A DNA stretch of 64,000 bases from Pseudomaricurvus sp033283335 (lineage in GTDB: Bacteria > Pseudomonadota > Gammaproteobacteria > Pseudomonadales > Cellvibrionaceae), in NCBI GenBank assembly GCA_033283335.1, contig JAWMQP010000001.1, positions 1,178,001 through 1,242,000 on the forward strand, given 5' to 3'. The notes under the pieces were generated by a model, which worked only from the letters and a program-made list of their open reading frames with translations, searched no databases and had not been told where the DNA came from. Shown one piece after another: positions 50,857 through 60,409 of this stretch. The stretch's first letter is position 1, and each line of letters begins with the position of its first letter. A program made the position numbers and the translations under genes.

Positions 50857-52230
50857 ATGATGACAGATGACCCAGTCGCACAAATGGACTCAGTGAAGTC
50901 CCAGTACTATTTCCGAGCATTAATTTGCTTCGCGGCTGCTGGCACCTTGGCATCTCAAATCAAACTGGATTCCATCAATCTCCTGCACACCGGCGTGATT
51001 CTCTTCAGCCTGGTCTATATCTACATTGCTTACCGCCTGTGCCGCACCGTTGGTCCCGACCGGCTGCCCTCGATCGTCCAGTGGCTGGGCTGTGCCGATT
51101 CGCTACTGATCGGCTTTATCCTAGCGCTGGCCAACTTCAGCATTCTGCCGACCATGCTGTTCGCCGCCATGATCCAGTTTAACGCCCTGCTCAACGGTGG
51201 CGGGCGCAAGTGGGCCATGGACAATCTGGCGCTGATGGCGGGAGCCGCACTGGGGGTCCTGATCTACAAACCCCAGTGGATCCTGTCCGCCCAACTCAAT
51301 ATCAGCTTGGCCAGCCTGATCGGCATTCTCACCTACTTCTGCGCCTCGGCGTTTTATACCTACAGCCAGATTCACAACCTGCGCAAACAGACCGAACTGC
51401 TGAACCGGGAAAAGAACACCTTTAAAGTCCGCACCTACAAGATGTCTCGCTATATCAGCCCACCGGTGTGGTCGGCCATCAATGAGGGACGCGACAGCGC
51501 GCTGCTGACAGAGCGCAAACGCCTGACCGTTTTCTTCTCCGACATCAAAGACTTCAGCCAACTGTCTGAGGAGCTGGAGGCCGAGACCCTGACCGAAATC
51601 CTCAATACCTACCTGAAAGAAATGTCCATCATCGTCAACCAGTATGGCGGCACCATCGACAAGTTCATGGGCGACGGCATTATGGTCATCTTTGGCGACA
51701 ACAAAAGCAAGGGTATCAAGAACGACAGCATCCAGTGCGTATCGATGGCGCTGGCCATGCGCCGGCGCATGAAAGACCTGCAGAAACAGTGGCAGAGCCA
51801 GGGCATCAAGCGCCCCATGCAGATTCGCATGGGCATCAATACCGGCTATTGCACCGTGGGTACCTTTGGCACTTCACATCACCTTGACTATACCGTGCTG
51901 GGCACTCACGTGAACCTGGCCAGCCGACTCGAGTCCGCCGCCGCGCCGGAAGAGATTTTGATCACCCACGAAACCTGGTCCCTGTGCCGCGACACCATTA
52001 TGTGCCGCGATAAGGGTGAAATCAGCGTCAAAGGCTTCAGCCACCCCATCAAGGTCTACAGCGTGGTCGGCATGCGCAAGGACCTGGGCCGCAACCAGAG
52101 CTACTTTGAGCACACCCTGGATGGCTTTTCCATGCACCTGGATATGGACAAGCTGCGCAATTATGACCGGGAGCGGGCCTTAAAAGTCCTGGAACAGGCT
52201 TCCAACGCCCTCAAAGACAAGGTCATCTGA
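50857..52230 (+). CDS. Membrane class III adenylate cyclase
   Basis: A 457-aa protein. Five or six membrane helices fill residues about 25-175 (for example LICFAAAGTLASQIKL, LLIGFILALANFSILPTMLF). The cyclase domain (about 220-420) has the metal-binding Asp residues in FFSDIKDFSQLSEEL and GDGIMVIFG, the purine-selecting Lys in TIDKFMGDG and Thr in TVLGTHVNLASRLE. This set predicts ATP rather than GTP as substrate. Products could feed cAMP receptors such as the acyltransferase at 184-1449. No HAMP or PAS domain is seen. Confidence 0.88.
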   Translation: MMTDDPVAQMDSVKSQYYFRALICFAAAGTLASQIKLDSINLLHTGVILFSLVYIYIAYRLCRTVGPDRLPSIVQWLGCADSLLIGFILALANFSILPTMLFAAMIQFNALLNGGGRKWAMDNLALMAGAALGVLIYKPQWILSAQLNISLASLIGILTYFCASAFYTYSQIHNLRKQTELLNREKNTFKVRTYKMSRYISPPVWSAINEGRDSALLTERKRLTVFFSDIKDFSQLSEELEAETLTEILNTYLKEMSIIVNQYGGTIDKFMGDGIMVIFGDNKSKGIKNDSIQCVSMALAMRRRMKDLQKQWQSQGIKRPMQIRMGINTGYCTVGTFGTSHHLDYTVLGTHVNLASRLESAAAPEEILITHETWSLCRDTIMCRDKGEISVKGFSHPIKVYSVVGMRKDLGRNQSYFEHTLDGFSMHLDMDKLRNYDRERALKVLEQASNALKDKVI

Positions 52231-52280
52231 GCCCCGATCGGGTTACCCTGACGTTGACTGCAAAACAGCCACCACGCCGG

Positions 52281-53123
52281 TTACTGCCGCACCAGCCTCA
52301 CATCCACAGGCCCCTCGGAACCATTGGTGCGATAAGGATTGATGTCCAGGCCACCGCGACGGGTATAGCGGGCGTACACAGTCAGGTACTCCGGCTGGCA
52401 GCGCTCGCGAATCTCCAGGAACATACGCTCCACACAGTGCTCATGAAAGTCCTGATGCTCGCGAAACGAGACGATGTACTTCAGCAGTGAACCGCGATCA
52501 ATTTGCACACCGCGATACTGGATAAACACACTGGCCCAATCCGGTTGTCCGGTGACCGGGCAATTACTTTTCAGCAGGTCGCTGTAGAGGGACTCGCTGA
52601 CGATTTTCTCAGGCGCGGCCAGCTTCAACAGGTCCGGGCTGGGGGAATAACAATTGATTGTTACCGGCTCCTGATCGATACACTCCCCGGCAAAGTGCCC
52701 AATCCGCTGCGCCATCGCCTGCTTCAACGACTGCAGATGCACCATCACCGGCGCCCCGGCCGCTGTCGACAGATCCGACTCCAGGGTCTTGGCCACCTCG
52801 TAAAAATCCGAAAAGGCCGTCTGATTGAAGGAATTCAAGTACAACTTGAAGGATTTGGACTCAATGATGGCCGGACTGTTGGCCGGAATTTCAAACTCGG
52901 CCACGGCCACTTCCGGCTTGCCATTGGCGTCCAGCCAGGAAATCTCATACGCCGTCCAGATATCAACCCCGCGAAACGGCAACGCAGCCGGGTTGATACC
53001 CAGCTCCCGCCGGGATTGCTGCCGTGGAATCGGGCACAGTAGCGAGGGGCTGTAGACCGAAACGTATTCCGTCTGCTTGCCCAGTACCGTACCGTGATGT
53101 TGTTTAGAACCTACCATATTCAT
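52281..53123 (-). CDS. queF: NADPH-dependent 7-cyano-7-deazaguanine reductase QueF
   Basis: A 280-aa long-type QueF (preQ0 to preQ1 in queuosine synthesis). NADPH-binding motif ESKSFKLYLNSF in the N-terminal half and catalytic Cys in SNCPVTGQPDWAS in the C-terminal half; the Glu in the late FHEHCVERMF. I chose the ATG at 53123; a GTG at 53129 is in frame. The usual length is about 280 aa. Confidence 0.95.
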   Translation of the reverse strand: MNMVGSKQHHGTVLGKQTEYVSVYSPSLLCPIPRQQSRRELGINPAALPFRGVDIWTAYEISWLDANGKPEVAVAEFEIPANSPAIIESKSFKLYLNSFNQTAFSDFYEVAKTLESDLSTAAGAPVMVHLQSLKQAMAQRIGHFAGECIDQEPVTINCYSPSPDLLKLAAPEKIVSESLYSDLLKSNCPVTGQPDWASVFIQYRGVQIDRGSLLKYIVSFREHQDFHEHCVERMFLEIRERCQPEYLTVYARYTRRGGLDINPYRTNGSEGPVDVRLVRQ

Positions 53124-53168
53124 TACCACTGTTACCTGCTGTAAGCCCTCACTGCACTGTCAATCACC

Positions 53169-53942
53169 CTAGGCCCGCAGGCGCTTGCCGGTTTTTAGCA
53201 GATGCAGACAGTAAATATAGAGCACCACAATAAAGACACCCACTCCGGCGAAGGCGAAGGCGATGTTGATGTCGGAAACACCCAGGATGCCATAGCGGAA
53301 GGCATTCACCATGTACAGCACCGGATTCAGCTGAGACACCCCCTGCCAAAATTCAGGCAGCAGGCTGATGGAATAGAACACACCACCCAAGTAGGTCAGA
53401 GGCGTCAACACAAAGGTGGGGATGATGGAAATATCGTCAAAAGAGTTGGCATAGACTGCGTTCACAAAACCCATCAGGGAAAAGAGCACGGAGGTCATCA
53501 GCACAATCGCTACCGTGATGCCCAGGTGATGGATGTGTAACTTGGTAAAAAACAGCGACACCAGGGTCACAATCAAGCCCACCGCCAGGCCCCGAGCCAC
53601 ACCACCCAGAGTAAACCCCAGCAAAATGATGTAGTTGGGGGTTGGCGACACCAGCAATTCTTCGATGCTGCGCTGAAATTTGGCACTGTAAAACGAAGAC
53701 ACCACATTGGAATAGGAGTTGGTCAATACCGACATCATAATCAACCCCGGCACCACGAACGCCATGTAATCAAACCCACCCATCTCGCCGATACGAGAGC
53801 CGATCAGGCTGCCAAAAATCACAAAATACAAAGCCATAGTAATCACCGGCGGCACCAGGGTCTGCACCCAGATGCGCATAAACCGGTGGATTTCCTTGCG
53901 CACAATGGCGGTCAAGGCGATCCATTGTTCCTGTGGATTCAT
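53169..53942 (-). CDS. yadH: ABC-2 type transporter permease (YadH-like)
   Basis: A 257-aa permease with six membrane helices, ABC-2 family (ALYFVIFGSLIGSRIGEMGG, GLIMMSVLTNSYSNVVSSFY, SPTPNYIILLGFTLGG, LTPLTYLGGVFYSISLLPEF). It overlaps the ATPase gene by 4 bases. Together they are a YadGH-type exporter of unknown substrate; the symbol is by similarity. Confidence 0.9.
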   Translation of the reverse strand: MNPQEQWIALTAIVRKEIHRFMRIWVQTLVPPVITMALYFVIFGSLIGSRIGEMGGFDYMAFVVPGLIMMSVLTNSYSNVVSSFYSAKFQRSIEELLVSPTPNYIILLGFTLGGVARGLAVGLIVTLVSLFFTKLHIHHLGITVAIVLMTSVLFSLMGFVNAVYANSFDDISIIPTFVLTPLTYLGGVFYSISLLPEFWQGVSQLNPVLYMVNAFRYGILGVSDINIAFAFAGVGVFIVVLYIYCLHLLKTGKRLRA

Positions 53943-54871
53943 GACTGCACCTCCTCGGCATTGGCCCGCACCAGCGAGACAAACAACTCCTCCAGCCGAT
54001 TGGCTTTATTGCGCATACTGACCACATGCACTCCCTGCCGCGTCAACGCGTCAAATAACTCATTCAGGGAGCGTCCTTTTTCAACTTCCACTTCCAAAGT
54101 GTGCTCCTCAACAAGTTGCAATTGATAGTCAGGCACTTGCGGCAGGTCTTTCAGGGCTTCACGGGTATCGAGGATAAACACCTCCCGGTTCAAGGTTTTC
54201 AGCAGCGCTTTCACACTGGTGTTTTCCACGATCCGACCGCGATCGATGATGGCCACATTGCGGCACAGACTTTCCGCCTCCTCCAGATAATGGGTCGTCA
54301 GGATAATGGTGGTGCCGCGCGCATTGATGTCCTTCAGGAATTCCCACATGGAGCGACGCAATTCGATGTCTACGCCAGCGGTTGGCTCATCCAGGATCAG
54401 CAGGCGCGGCTCGTGAATCAGCGCTCGGGCAATCATCAGTCGGCGCTTCATGCCTCCAGACAACATTCTGGCCTGGGTATGGCGCTTGTCCCACAAACCT
54501 AACTGCTTCAGGTATTGCTCGCCCCGCTCAGCGGCAACGGCCTTCTTCAGCCCGTAGTAGCCCGCCTGATTGACCACGATCGACCAGACCGTCTCAAACT
54601 GGGAAAAATTGAATTCCTGAGGCACAATGCCCAGCTCTTTCTTGGCTGCGGCAAAATCACGGTCAATATTGTGCTGGAATATAGCCACCTCACCAGCACT
54701 CTTGGTGACCAGCGAACAGATCACCCCAATGGTGGTGGACTTACCTGCGCCGTTGGGCCCAAGCAAGGCGAAAAAATCCCCTTCCCGGACCTCAAGATCT
54801 ATGCCTTTTAAGGCCTCAAACCCATTGTCGTAGGTTTTTTCCAGACCTTTGATCGATAGTGCTACACCCAT
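53939..54871 (-). CDS. yadG: ABC transporter ATP-binding protein (YadG-like)
   Basis: A 310-aa ATPase. Walker A LLGPNGAGKSTTIG, signature MLSGGMKRRLMIARALIHEP, Walker B LLILDEPTAGVD and the switch His in ILTTHYLEEAE; a C-terminal extension of about 70 residues after the core is typical of YadG-type exporters. I chose the ATG at 54871 (MGVALSIKGLEKTYDNG). It is coupled to the permease by a 4-base overlap. Confidence 0.92.
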   Translation of the reverse strand: MGVALSIKGLEKTYDNGFEALKGIDLEVREGDFFALLGPNGAGKSTTIGVICSLVTKSAGEVAIFQHNIDRDFAAAKKELGIVPQEFNFSQFETVWSIVVNQAGYYGLKKAVAAERGEQYLKQLGLWDKRHTQARMLSGGMKRRLMIARALIHEPRLLILDEPTAGVDIELRRSMWEFLKDINARGTTIILTTHYLEEAESLCRNVAIIDRGRIVENTSVKALLKTLNREVFILDTREALKDLPQVPDYQLQLVEEHTLEVEVEKGRSLNELFDALTRQGVHVVSMRNKANRLEELFVSLVRANAEEVQS

Positions 54872-54948
54872 AACTAGCCATCCAATTTTTGTCTCAATCA
54901 GCCTACCCAAATTGGGGTAAAATGGCCTGATTCAAGATTAGGAGTCCC

Positions 54949-55347
54949 ATGAACAGTCAATACATTCATTTTCATCGCTCACTGCTGCAAGGCCTGCAAA
55001 AAATCGCCCACAGCGCCATCGATACGTCCGACCAGCAGACCGCCAGCGAGGACGATCTGGAACTGCTGCAGAACCTGGACTATCTGGCCGAATGCGACCC
55101 ATTTACTGACACATTTTTTTCAACAGGCCAGCAAGCGCTTTGTCGCATTGTTGCCGCCTACCCACATTTAGCGCCCCACATTCCGCGGGATCTCTTTTGG
55201 CTGTTTGGTGGCGACTGCCTGCACTATATGCCGGATGAAGAGATTGAAATCTATCAACAGCTGGATGAGCGGCGCTTTGAGGCCGAGCATAATAACATCG
55301 ATTTTGATTACGAGAAGGAGCGCGCCAGAATTCTGGGCCTGCATTGA
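54949..55347 (+). CDS. PA2817-like conserved protein
   Basis: A 132-aa acidic helical protein. PHIPRDLFWLFGGDCLHYMP with an EEIEIYQQLDERRFEAE tail matches a small family known in Pseudomonas (PA2817). No function assigned. Ribosome site TTAGGAGT; divergent from the ABC transporter genes. Confidence 0.75.
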   Translation: MNSQYIHFHRSLLQGLQKIAHSAIDTSDQQTASEDDLELLQNLDYLAECDPFTDTFFSTGQQALCRIVAAYPHLAPHIPRDLFWLFGGDCLHYMPDEEIEIYQQLDERRFEAEHNNIDFDYEKERARILGLH

Positions 55348-55471
55348 AGACCATCCCTGCCGCCATGCAACAGGGCGGCAGACGCTCACAGCCGGTGTAA
55401 CACACGACCCGACCACCTGAATACCTTCGGGCAACCGGTGCTGGGCCAGATCAAGAAGCTTGAGCGGAAAA

Positions 55472-55547
55472 TGGCGTCCCCTAGGGGAGTCGAACCCCTG
55501 TTACCGCCGTGAAAGGGCGGTGTCCTAGGCCTCTAGACGAAGGGGAC
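55472..55547 (-). tRNA. tRNA-Glu (TTC), copy 1
   Basis: Minus strand GTCCCCTTCGTCTAGAGG..., anticodon loop CTTTCAC giving TTC, T-loop GTTCGACTC and encoded CCA. The same sequence occurs at 55728 and 55963. Confidence 0.97.
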
Positions 55548-55623
55548 AGAAAATGAACCGAAAACGGTAAATCTCTTTCCTAGGAAAGAAAGCCGCCGGC
55601 CAAGACCCACGGCTATTAAAAAT

Positions 55624-55699
<76 letters not shown>

Positions 55700-55727
55700 A
55701 TACACCTGCTGATCAGCAGGTGGAAAA

Positions 55728-55803
55728 TGGCGTCCCCTAGGGGAGTCGAACCCCTGTTACCGCCGTGAAAGGGCGGTGTCCTAGGCCTCTAGACGAAGGG
55801 GAC
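55728..55803 (-). tRNA. tRNA-Glu (TTC), copy 2
   Basis: Identical in sequence to copy 1; anticodon TTC, CCA encoded. Confidence 0.97.
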
Positions 55804-55884
55804 AGAAATCGCTGCTGATAAATCAGCAAATTTCTTTCCTAGGAAAGAAAAGCCGCAGACCAAAGCCCGCGGCTTTCAAAAATT

Positions 55885-55960
<76 letters not shown>

Positions 55961-55962
55961 AA

Positions 55963-56038
55963 TGGCGTCCCCTAGGGGAGTCGAACCCCTGTTACCGCCG
56001 TGAAAGGGCGGTGTCCTAGGCCTCTAGACGAAGGGGAC
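55963..56038 (-). tRNA. tRNA-Glu (TTC), copy 3
   Basis: Identical in sequence to copies 1 and 2. As the first gene of the leftward set it lies closest to the promoter region (56039-56120). Confidence 0.97.
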
Positions 56039-56449
56039 CCGGACCTTCCTGGACTCACCTGATGTGGCGTCGTCGTCAGAAGTGGGGCGCATTCTAAGTA
56101 GCAAGCCCTACTCTGTCAACAATCAGGTGTTATTTTTTTCAGTTTTTATACAAGGACTTAGCGCCAAACTTTGGATTGCCCTGGAAAATCCTGACGAGGC
56201 CTGTAAAAGGGGTGGACTCCGGCCTGTGGCAGTGGCACTCTCTTCCTATTAAAGATGAATAAAACGCCACCACTGCCTGGGGTTAAACCTTTGCACCCGT
56301 GGTTAAACCTATGCACCCGTGGTTAAACCTATGCAGTTAAACCTTTGCAACAGGGCGCCGATAGCTACAACACAACAACAGTGCACTAACCCAGCTGAAC
56401 CGGGCGCCGACTAGCCGGCAACTCCACCTTATTCAGATACCGTATTTGC
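56039..56449. other. Intergenic region with tRNA promoter side and tandem repeats
   Basis: About 410 bases between the tRNA cluster and the membrane protein gene. The tRNA promoter should lie at the left end. A 20-bp tandem repeat fills 56281-56350. No gene that I would support. Confidence 0.5.
56281..56350. repeat. 20-bp tandem repeat, about 3.5 copies
   Basis: GGTTAAACCTTTGCACCCGT, GGTTAAACCTATGCACCCGT, then GGTTAAACCTATGCA and GTTAAACCTTTGCAA. It lies about 100 bases upstream of the gene at 56450. Confidence 0.9.
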
Positions 56450-57238
56450 ATGTCTTCTACCGCTATCATCTCAGCCATCATTACCCTACTGGTCTTACTG
56501 GTCGCCTATGCCTTCATTTCACAGACCATGGAACGCCGGCGCAAACAACGCCAGCGCCTGCAAAAGGCACTGACCCGACGCATCAATGACTTTAAATTCC
56601 TGGTACAGGGCTTTCCTCCCGGCTTTTTACCCAAGGAACTGCACACCCTGGTCTACCGCTGCCTGCTGGATGCGCTGGACCAGGCCATCGCCCTGGAACC
56701 CAAAAATCAAGTCCTGATCGAGGAGCTGGCTCTCTACAGCAAGCAACTGGAAGAAATCAGCCGCAGCCCCAAAGTCAAACGCACACCGCTCAATGACCCC
56801 CACCAGGTGAAAGAGATCAAGGAATTGCTGCAGGGCCTCAATAGCTTTATAGCTCAACAGCACAGCCGGGGACATTTAAGCAACCAGCAGCACAAGCAGT
56901 ACAACGATCAAATTAAACGACTGGTCATTCAGATAAGCGTCGATTCCTATGTCGTCAACGCCAAACAGGCTCTCAGCAGTGGTAAAGGCCGCCTGGCCAT
57001 TCACTACTACAGCCTGGCCAAAAAGCTGCTTGCCAGAGACAGCGGGCGTGAAAACTACCAGAAACAGATCCAGCAGCTGAACACCATCATTGAAAAGCTG
57101 GAAGTCAAAGTAAAAGAAACGGGATCCTCTGGCAGCACCAGCCAGCAAACCGAGGCCTCCCGGCAACAGGCTTCCAGCGAGTGGGACAAATTCGATCAGG
57201 AAGCCAGCTGGAAAAAGAAGAAGTCTCTCTACGATTAA
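56450..57238 (+). CDS. Membrane-anchored helical protein, unknown function
   Basis: A 262-aa protein with an N-terminal membrane helix (residues 4-24, AIISAIITLLVLLVAYAFIS) and a cytoplasmic helical part with TPR-like character (LLDALDQAIALEPKNQVLIE; NAKQALSSGKGRLAIHYYSL) and a Ser/Gln-rich tail. Related proteins occur in pseudomonads without assigned function. No ribosome site is evident immediately upstream, so the start could be slightly different. Confidence 0.65.
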   Translation: MSSTAIISAIITLLVLLVAYAFISQTMERRRKQRQRLQKALTRRINDFKFLVQGFPPGFLPKELHTLVYRCLLDALDQAIALEPKNQVLIEELALYSKQLEEISRSPKVKRTPLNDPHQVKEIKELLQGLNSFIAQQHSRGHLSNQQHKQYNDQIKRLVIQISVDSYVVNAKQALSSGKGRLAIHYYSLAKKLLARDSGRENYQKQIQQLNTIIEKLEVKVKETGSSGSTSQQTEASRQQASSEWDKFDQEASWKKKKSLYD

Positions 57239-57320
57239 AGCACCCCAGTTTTTCAGGGCGCTTTTACTGGTCAGGACGTTTGCACCAGGACGCCATCATC
57301 GGCTAGCCCCCAAGCGCGGG

Positions 57321-57998
57321 CTACACCTGAGCGTTGGTGGTGAAAGACACAATCCGGCTGATTTCGGCCAGTGAACGCCCACTCTCCGCCTGCCACTGGT
57401 TGAAGGTTTCCTGCACCCGCTGCAAATCCCGCTTACTGGAGGGCAGCTTATCCACCACCCCTTCGGCTTTCAGCACGCTGACCACATCGTCGGTCAACAG
57501 AAAGGTATCCTTACCCACCATCCGCAAAAACCGTGATCCCGACTGCCCGCCCAGCTGGGCCCCCTGCTTTTTCATTAAGCTCCACAAGTCAACGATATGC
57601 TCTGTGGGCCAATCGGCGATCATGGAGCCAAAACTGCCATACTCCCGAGCCACTTCCAGCATCCAGATGGCGTTGGCGCGCACGGCCTTAATCTTGCCGA
57701 AATGTCGGATGATGCGGGGCTCGTGGGTAAGCGCTTCCAGATCCTCATCGGACATCATCGCTACCCGATGAGGATCAAAACCGAAAAATACCTCTTCAAA
57801 CGCCGGCCACTTGCCGTCCACCATCGAATGCTTAAGCCCGGCCCGAAATATGCGCCGGCTCAACTCTGACAGATAGCGATCATCCGTTGTGGCCCGCAGC
57901 TGCTCGACATTGAGCACTGACGGCAACTGACTTTCGACAGCGTCCACACCACCCTTGTGCAATACGGCGGTTTCATACAGGGACTGAAAACTTCTCAT
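57321..57998 (-). CDS. DNA-3-methyladenine glycosylase I (Tag)-like protein
   Basis: A 225-aa protein resembling the Tag family (RRIFRAGLKHSMVDGKWPAFEEVF, MMSDEDLEALTHEPRIIRHFGKI). The usual Tag zinc ligands (a Cys near the start and a His-x3-Cys near the end) are absent: the sequence has no Cys. It may therefore be a Tag-related protein with changed metal binding. It overlaps the msrB gene by 4 bases, so the two are co-translated. Confidence 0.8.
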   Translation of the reverse strand: MRSFQSLYETAVLHKGGVDAVESQLPSVLNVEQLRATTDDRYLSELSRRIFRAGLKHSMVDGKWPAFEEVFFGFDPHRVAMMSDEDLEALTHEPRIIRHFGKIKAVRANAIWMLEVAREYGSFGSMIADWPTEHIVDLWSLMKKQGAQLGGQSGSRFLRMVGKDTFLLTDDVVSVLKAEGVVDKLPSSKRDLQRVQETFNQWQAESGRSLAEISRIVSFTTNAQV

Positions 57999-58468
57999 GC
58001 AGTTTGATCTTCCCCTTCGTTGGCTTCAGGCTCCAGTAACACCGAAGCCGAGTTGATACAGTACCGCAACCCGGTAGGGGCCGGCCCATCGGGGAAGACA
58101 TGGCCAAGATGACTGCCGCAGCGCTGGCACATGACCTCAGTGCGGATCATTCCATAACTTTGATCCCGCTCTTCTTTAATAACCTCGTCTTCCAACGGCT
58201 GGTAAAAACTGGGCCAGCCACAGCCGGCATCAAACTTGGTGCCAGCATCAAACAATGGCTTGTGACAACAGCGACACAGGTATTGTCCGGGTGTGGTGGT
58301 TTGCCAGTACTCACCCGTGAAGGCCCGCTCAGTGCCCTTCTCCCGGCACACATGGTATTGTTCCGGGGTGAGTTTATCCCGCCAATACTCATCCTGTTGC
58401 CATTCGGCCCGTTGTTGTGCATTGTCTGTGAATGGTTGTGCATCGTCTTTTGATGGATGATCTGCCAT
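57995..58468 (-). CDS. msrB: Peptide-methionine (R)-S-oxide reductase MsrB
   Basis: A 157-aa enzyme. Zinc-binding Cys pairs CRCC and CQRCG, the active-site Cys in GLRYCINSAS, and GCGWPSFYQP are intact. I set the start at 58468 (MADHPSKDDAQPF); a longer open frame to 58945 is antisense of alaA. It lies head-to-head with alaA, 42 bases apart. Confidence 0.95.
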   Translation of the reverse strand: MADHPSKDDAQPFTDNAQQRAEWQQDEYWRDKLTPEQYHVCREKGTERAFTGEYWQTTTPGQYLCRCCHKPLFDAGTKFDAGCGWPSFYQPLEDEVIKEERDQSYGMIRTEVMCQRCGSHLGHVFPDGPAPTGLRYCINSASVLLEPEANEGEDQTA

Positions 58469-58510
58469 AATCCGGTCCCATTTTTCGTTGACTGCCTGAT
58501 GGTAATGCAA

Positions 58511-59725
58511 ATGCATAGCATTGATAAATCGCACAAGCTCGATGATGTTTGTTACGACATTCGCGGCCCCGTCCTCGAACACGCCAACCGGCTGGAAGAG
58601 GAAGGTCATAAGATCCTCAAGCTGAACATCGGCAACCCTGCCCCCTTCGGTTTTGAAGCGCCCGACGAAATCATTCTGGATGTCATCTATAACCTGCGCA
58701 ATGCCCAGGGCTATTGTGAGTCCCATGGCCTGTTTGCCGCCCGCAAGGCAATCATGCAGGAATGCCAGCAGCTGGGCGTGCCCGGAGTCGAGATCAACGA
58801 CATATTCCTCGGCAATGGCGTCAGCGAGCTGATCGTTATGTCCATGCAGGCCATGCTGAACAATGGTGACGAAATCCTGGTGCCCTCGCCCGACTACCCA
58901 CTGTGGACCGCCGCCATCAATCTGGCCGGTGGCAAACCCGTACACTACCTGTGCGATGAGCAGGCTGACTGGTTCCCGGACCTGGAAGACATCAAGTCCA
59001 AGATTACCGACAAGACCCGCGGCATTGTGGTCATCAACCCCAACAACCCCACCGGCGCGGTCTACAGCCAGGAGCTGCTGGAGCAGATTGTCGAGCTGGC
59101 CCGCGAGCGCAACCTGGTGATTTTTGCCGATGAGATCTACAGCAAGATTCTCTACGACGATACCGAATTTGTGCCGATGGCACGACTGGCCGAAGACGTT
59201 CTGTGCATCAGCTTTAATGGCCTGTCAAAAACCTATCGCCTGGCCGGCTTTCGCTCCGGCTGGATGGTAATCAGCGGGGCCAAATACCAGGCCAAAGGCT
59301 ACATCGAAGGCCTGGAAATGCTGTCTTCCATGCGCCTGTGCGCCAACGTCCCCGCCATGTTTGCCATTCAGACGGCGCTGGGCGGCTACCAGAGCATCAA
59401 TGAACTGATCCGCCCCGGCGGCCGCCTGTACGAACAGCGTGAAGTTGCCTGGCGTAAGATCAACGACATCCCCGGCGTCAGCTGTGTCAAACCCAAGGGC
59501 GCCATGTATCTGTTCCCCAAGATTGACCTGGACCGGCACAAGATCCATAACGACCAACAGATGGTGCAGGACTTCCTCATTCAGGAAAAGATCCTGCTGG
59601 TTGAGGGCACTGCCTTTAACTGGAAGGACCCGGATCATTTCCGCATTGTGTTCCTGCCACGCACGGACGACCTGGATACGGCCATCAGCCGCTTTGCCCG
59701 GTTTATTGAGCGCTACCAGCAGTAA
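58511..59725 (+). CDS. alaA: Glutamate-pyruvate aminotransferase AlaA
   Basis: A 404-aa PLP-dependent aminotransferase that makes alanine from pyruvate and glutamate. N-terminus MHSIDKSHKLDDVCYDIRGP lines up with E. coli AlaA, followed by LNIGNPAPFGFEAPDEI; the PLP-binding Lys is in SFNGLSKTYRLAGFRSGW, and NPNNPTGAVYS is present. I chose the ATG at 58511 (others at 58457 and 58505). Confidence 0.95.
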   Translation: MHSIDKSHKLDDVCYDIRGPVLEHANRLEEEGHKILKLNIGNPAPFGFEAPDEIILDVIYNLRNAQGYCESHGLFAARKAIMQECQQLGVPGVEINDIFLGNGVSELIVMSMQAMLNNGDEILVPSPDYPLWTAAINLAGGKPVHYLCDEQADWFPDLEDIKSKITDKTRGIVVINPNNPTGAVYSQELLEQIVELARERNLVIFADEIYSKILYDDTEFVPMARLAEDVLCISFNGLSKTYRLAGFRSGWMVISGAKYQAKGYIEGLEMLSSMRLCANVPAMFAIQTALGGYQSINELIRPGGRLYEQREVAWRKINDIPGVSCVKPKGAMYLFPKIDLDRHKIHNDQQMVQDFLIQEKILLVEGTAFNWKDPDHFRIVFLPRTDDLDTAISRFARFIERYQQ

Positions 59726-59783
59726 TTCAAACCACAGCGGTAATCCACAGCACAAACCAGGGACCTGAAATGTCGGACAGAGT

Positions 59784-60230
59784 ATGAGCGATCTTCATAT
59801 CGAGGACTTTTACAAGGACGCGGGCAAGATGCTGGCTCAGCTCTACCGCGCTTTTCCGCGCAAAACCCTGTTGCTGGTAGAGGATATCAGCGGCCCCGAC
59901 ACACCGGATGAGTACGGCTTGCACAGCGAGCGGCACCAATCCTGCTTTGGAGCCGCTGTGTGGCTGGCCGAGTCCGGTTACTTAAGTTACGCCGACACCA
60001 TCCGCCAGGAAGGCCTGGACCAGGCCATCCTGACTCACAAGGCCTTCACCCTGCTCTGCGCCCAGGCCGAGCGCATCGACACTCCGCTCGATGAAACCCT
60101 GCCGGAGTCGGTGAAGGAAATCCACCAGACCAACATCCACCAGCTGCGCGAAGCCCTGCGCTCCGGTGACTCCACCCGCATTCGCCGGGTTATGCAGCAG
60201 CTGATGCGGCAAGCCAGTCAACACCAGTAA
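59784..60230 (+). CDS. Conserved hypothetical protein
   Basis: A 148-aa helical, acidic cytoplasmic protein (MSDLHIEDFYKDAGKMLAQL, HQSCFGAAVWLAESGYLSY). I recognise no named domain; similar proteins are found in related bacteria. It follows alaA by about 60 bases on the same strand and may be co-transcribed. An alternative in-frame ATG is at 59769. Confidence 0.65.
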   Translation: MSDLHIEDFYKDAGKMLAQLYRAFPRKTLLLVEDISGPDTPDEYGLHSERHQSCFGAAVWLAESGYLSYADTIRQEGLDQAILTHKAFTLLCAQAERIDTPLDETLPESVKEIHQTNIHQLREALRSGDSTRIRRVMQQLMRQASQHQ

Positions 60231-60275
60231 AACAAACACCCAAAAGCCTGAAAAGAGAACAGCTGGTCACGCGAA

Positions 60276-60383
60276 GTCAGGATTCGGTGCGGGCTTTCCA
60301 GACCCTCAGCGGCATGGATGCCGCTGTGGAGCCCCCAGGGATGGGTTTAAGGCGTGTCTGGAAAGCCCGCACCGGATGCTGAC
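60276..60383. repeat. Long nested inverted repeat (28-bp arms)
   Basis: Arms 60276-60303 and 60356-60383 are complementary with two mismatches; the inner 19 bases (CGGTGCGGGCTTTCCAGAC) are perfect. The 52-base interior holds a second hairpin (AGCGGCAT/ATGCCGCT). It lies between the convergent genes at 60230 and 60410. It could be a terminator, an intergenic repeat family member or a structured RNA. Confidence 0.85.
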
Positions 60384-60409
60384 GCCATCCATCTTGCTTA
60401 TTACTCCCA

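Noticed and set aside
58469..58945. N-terminal extension of msrB
   Set aside because: It is antisense to alaA; MsrB is complete from 58468.
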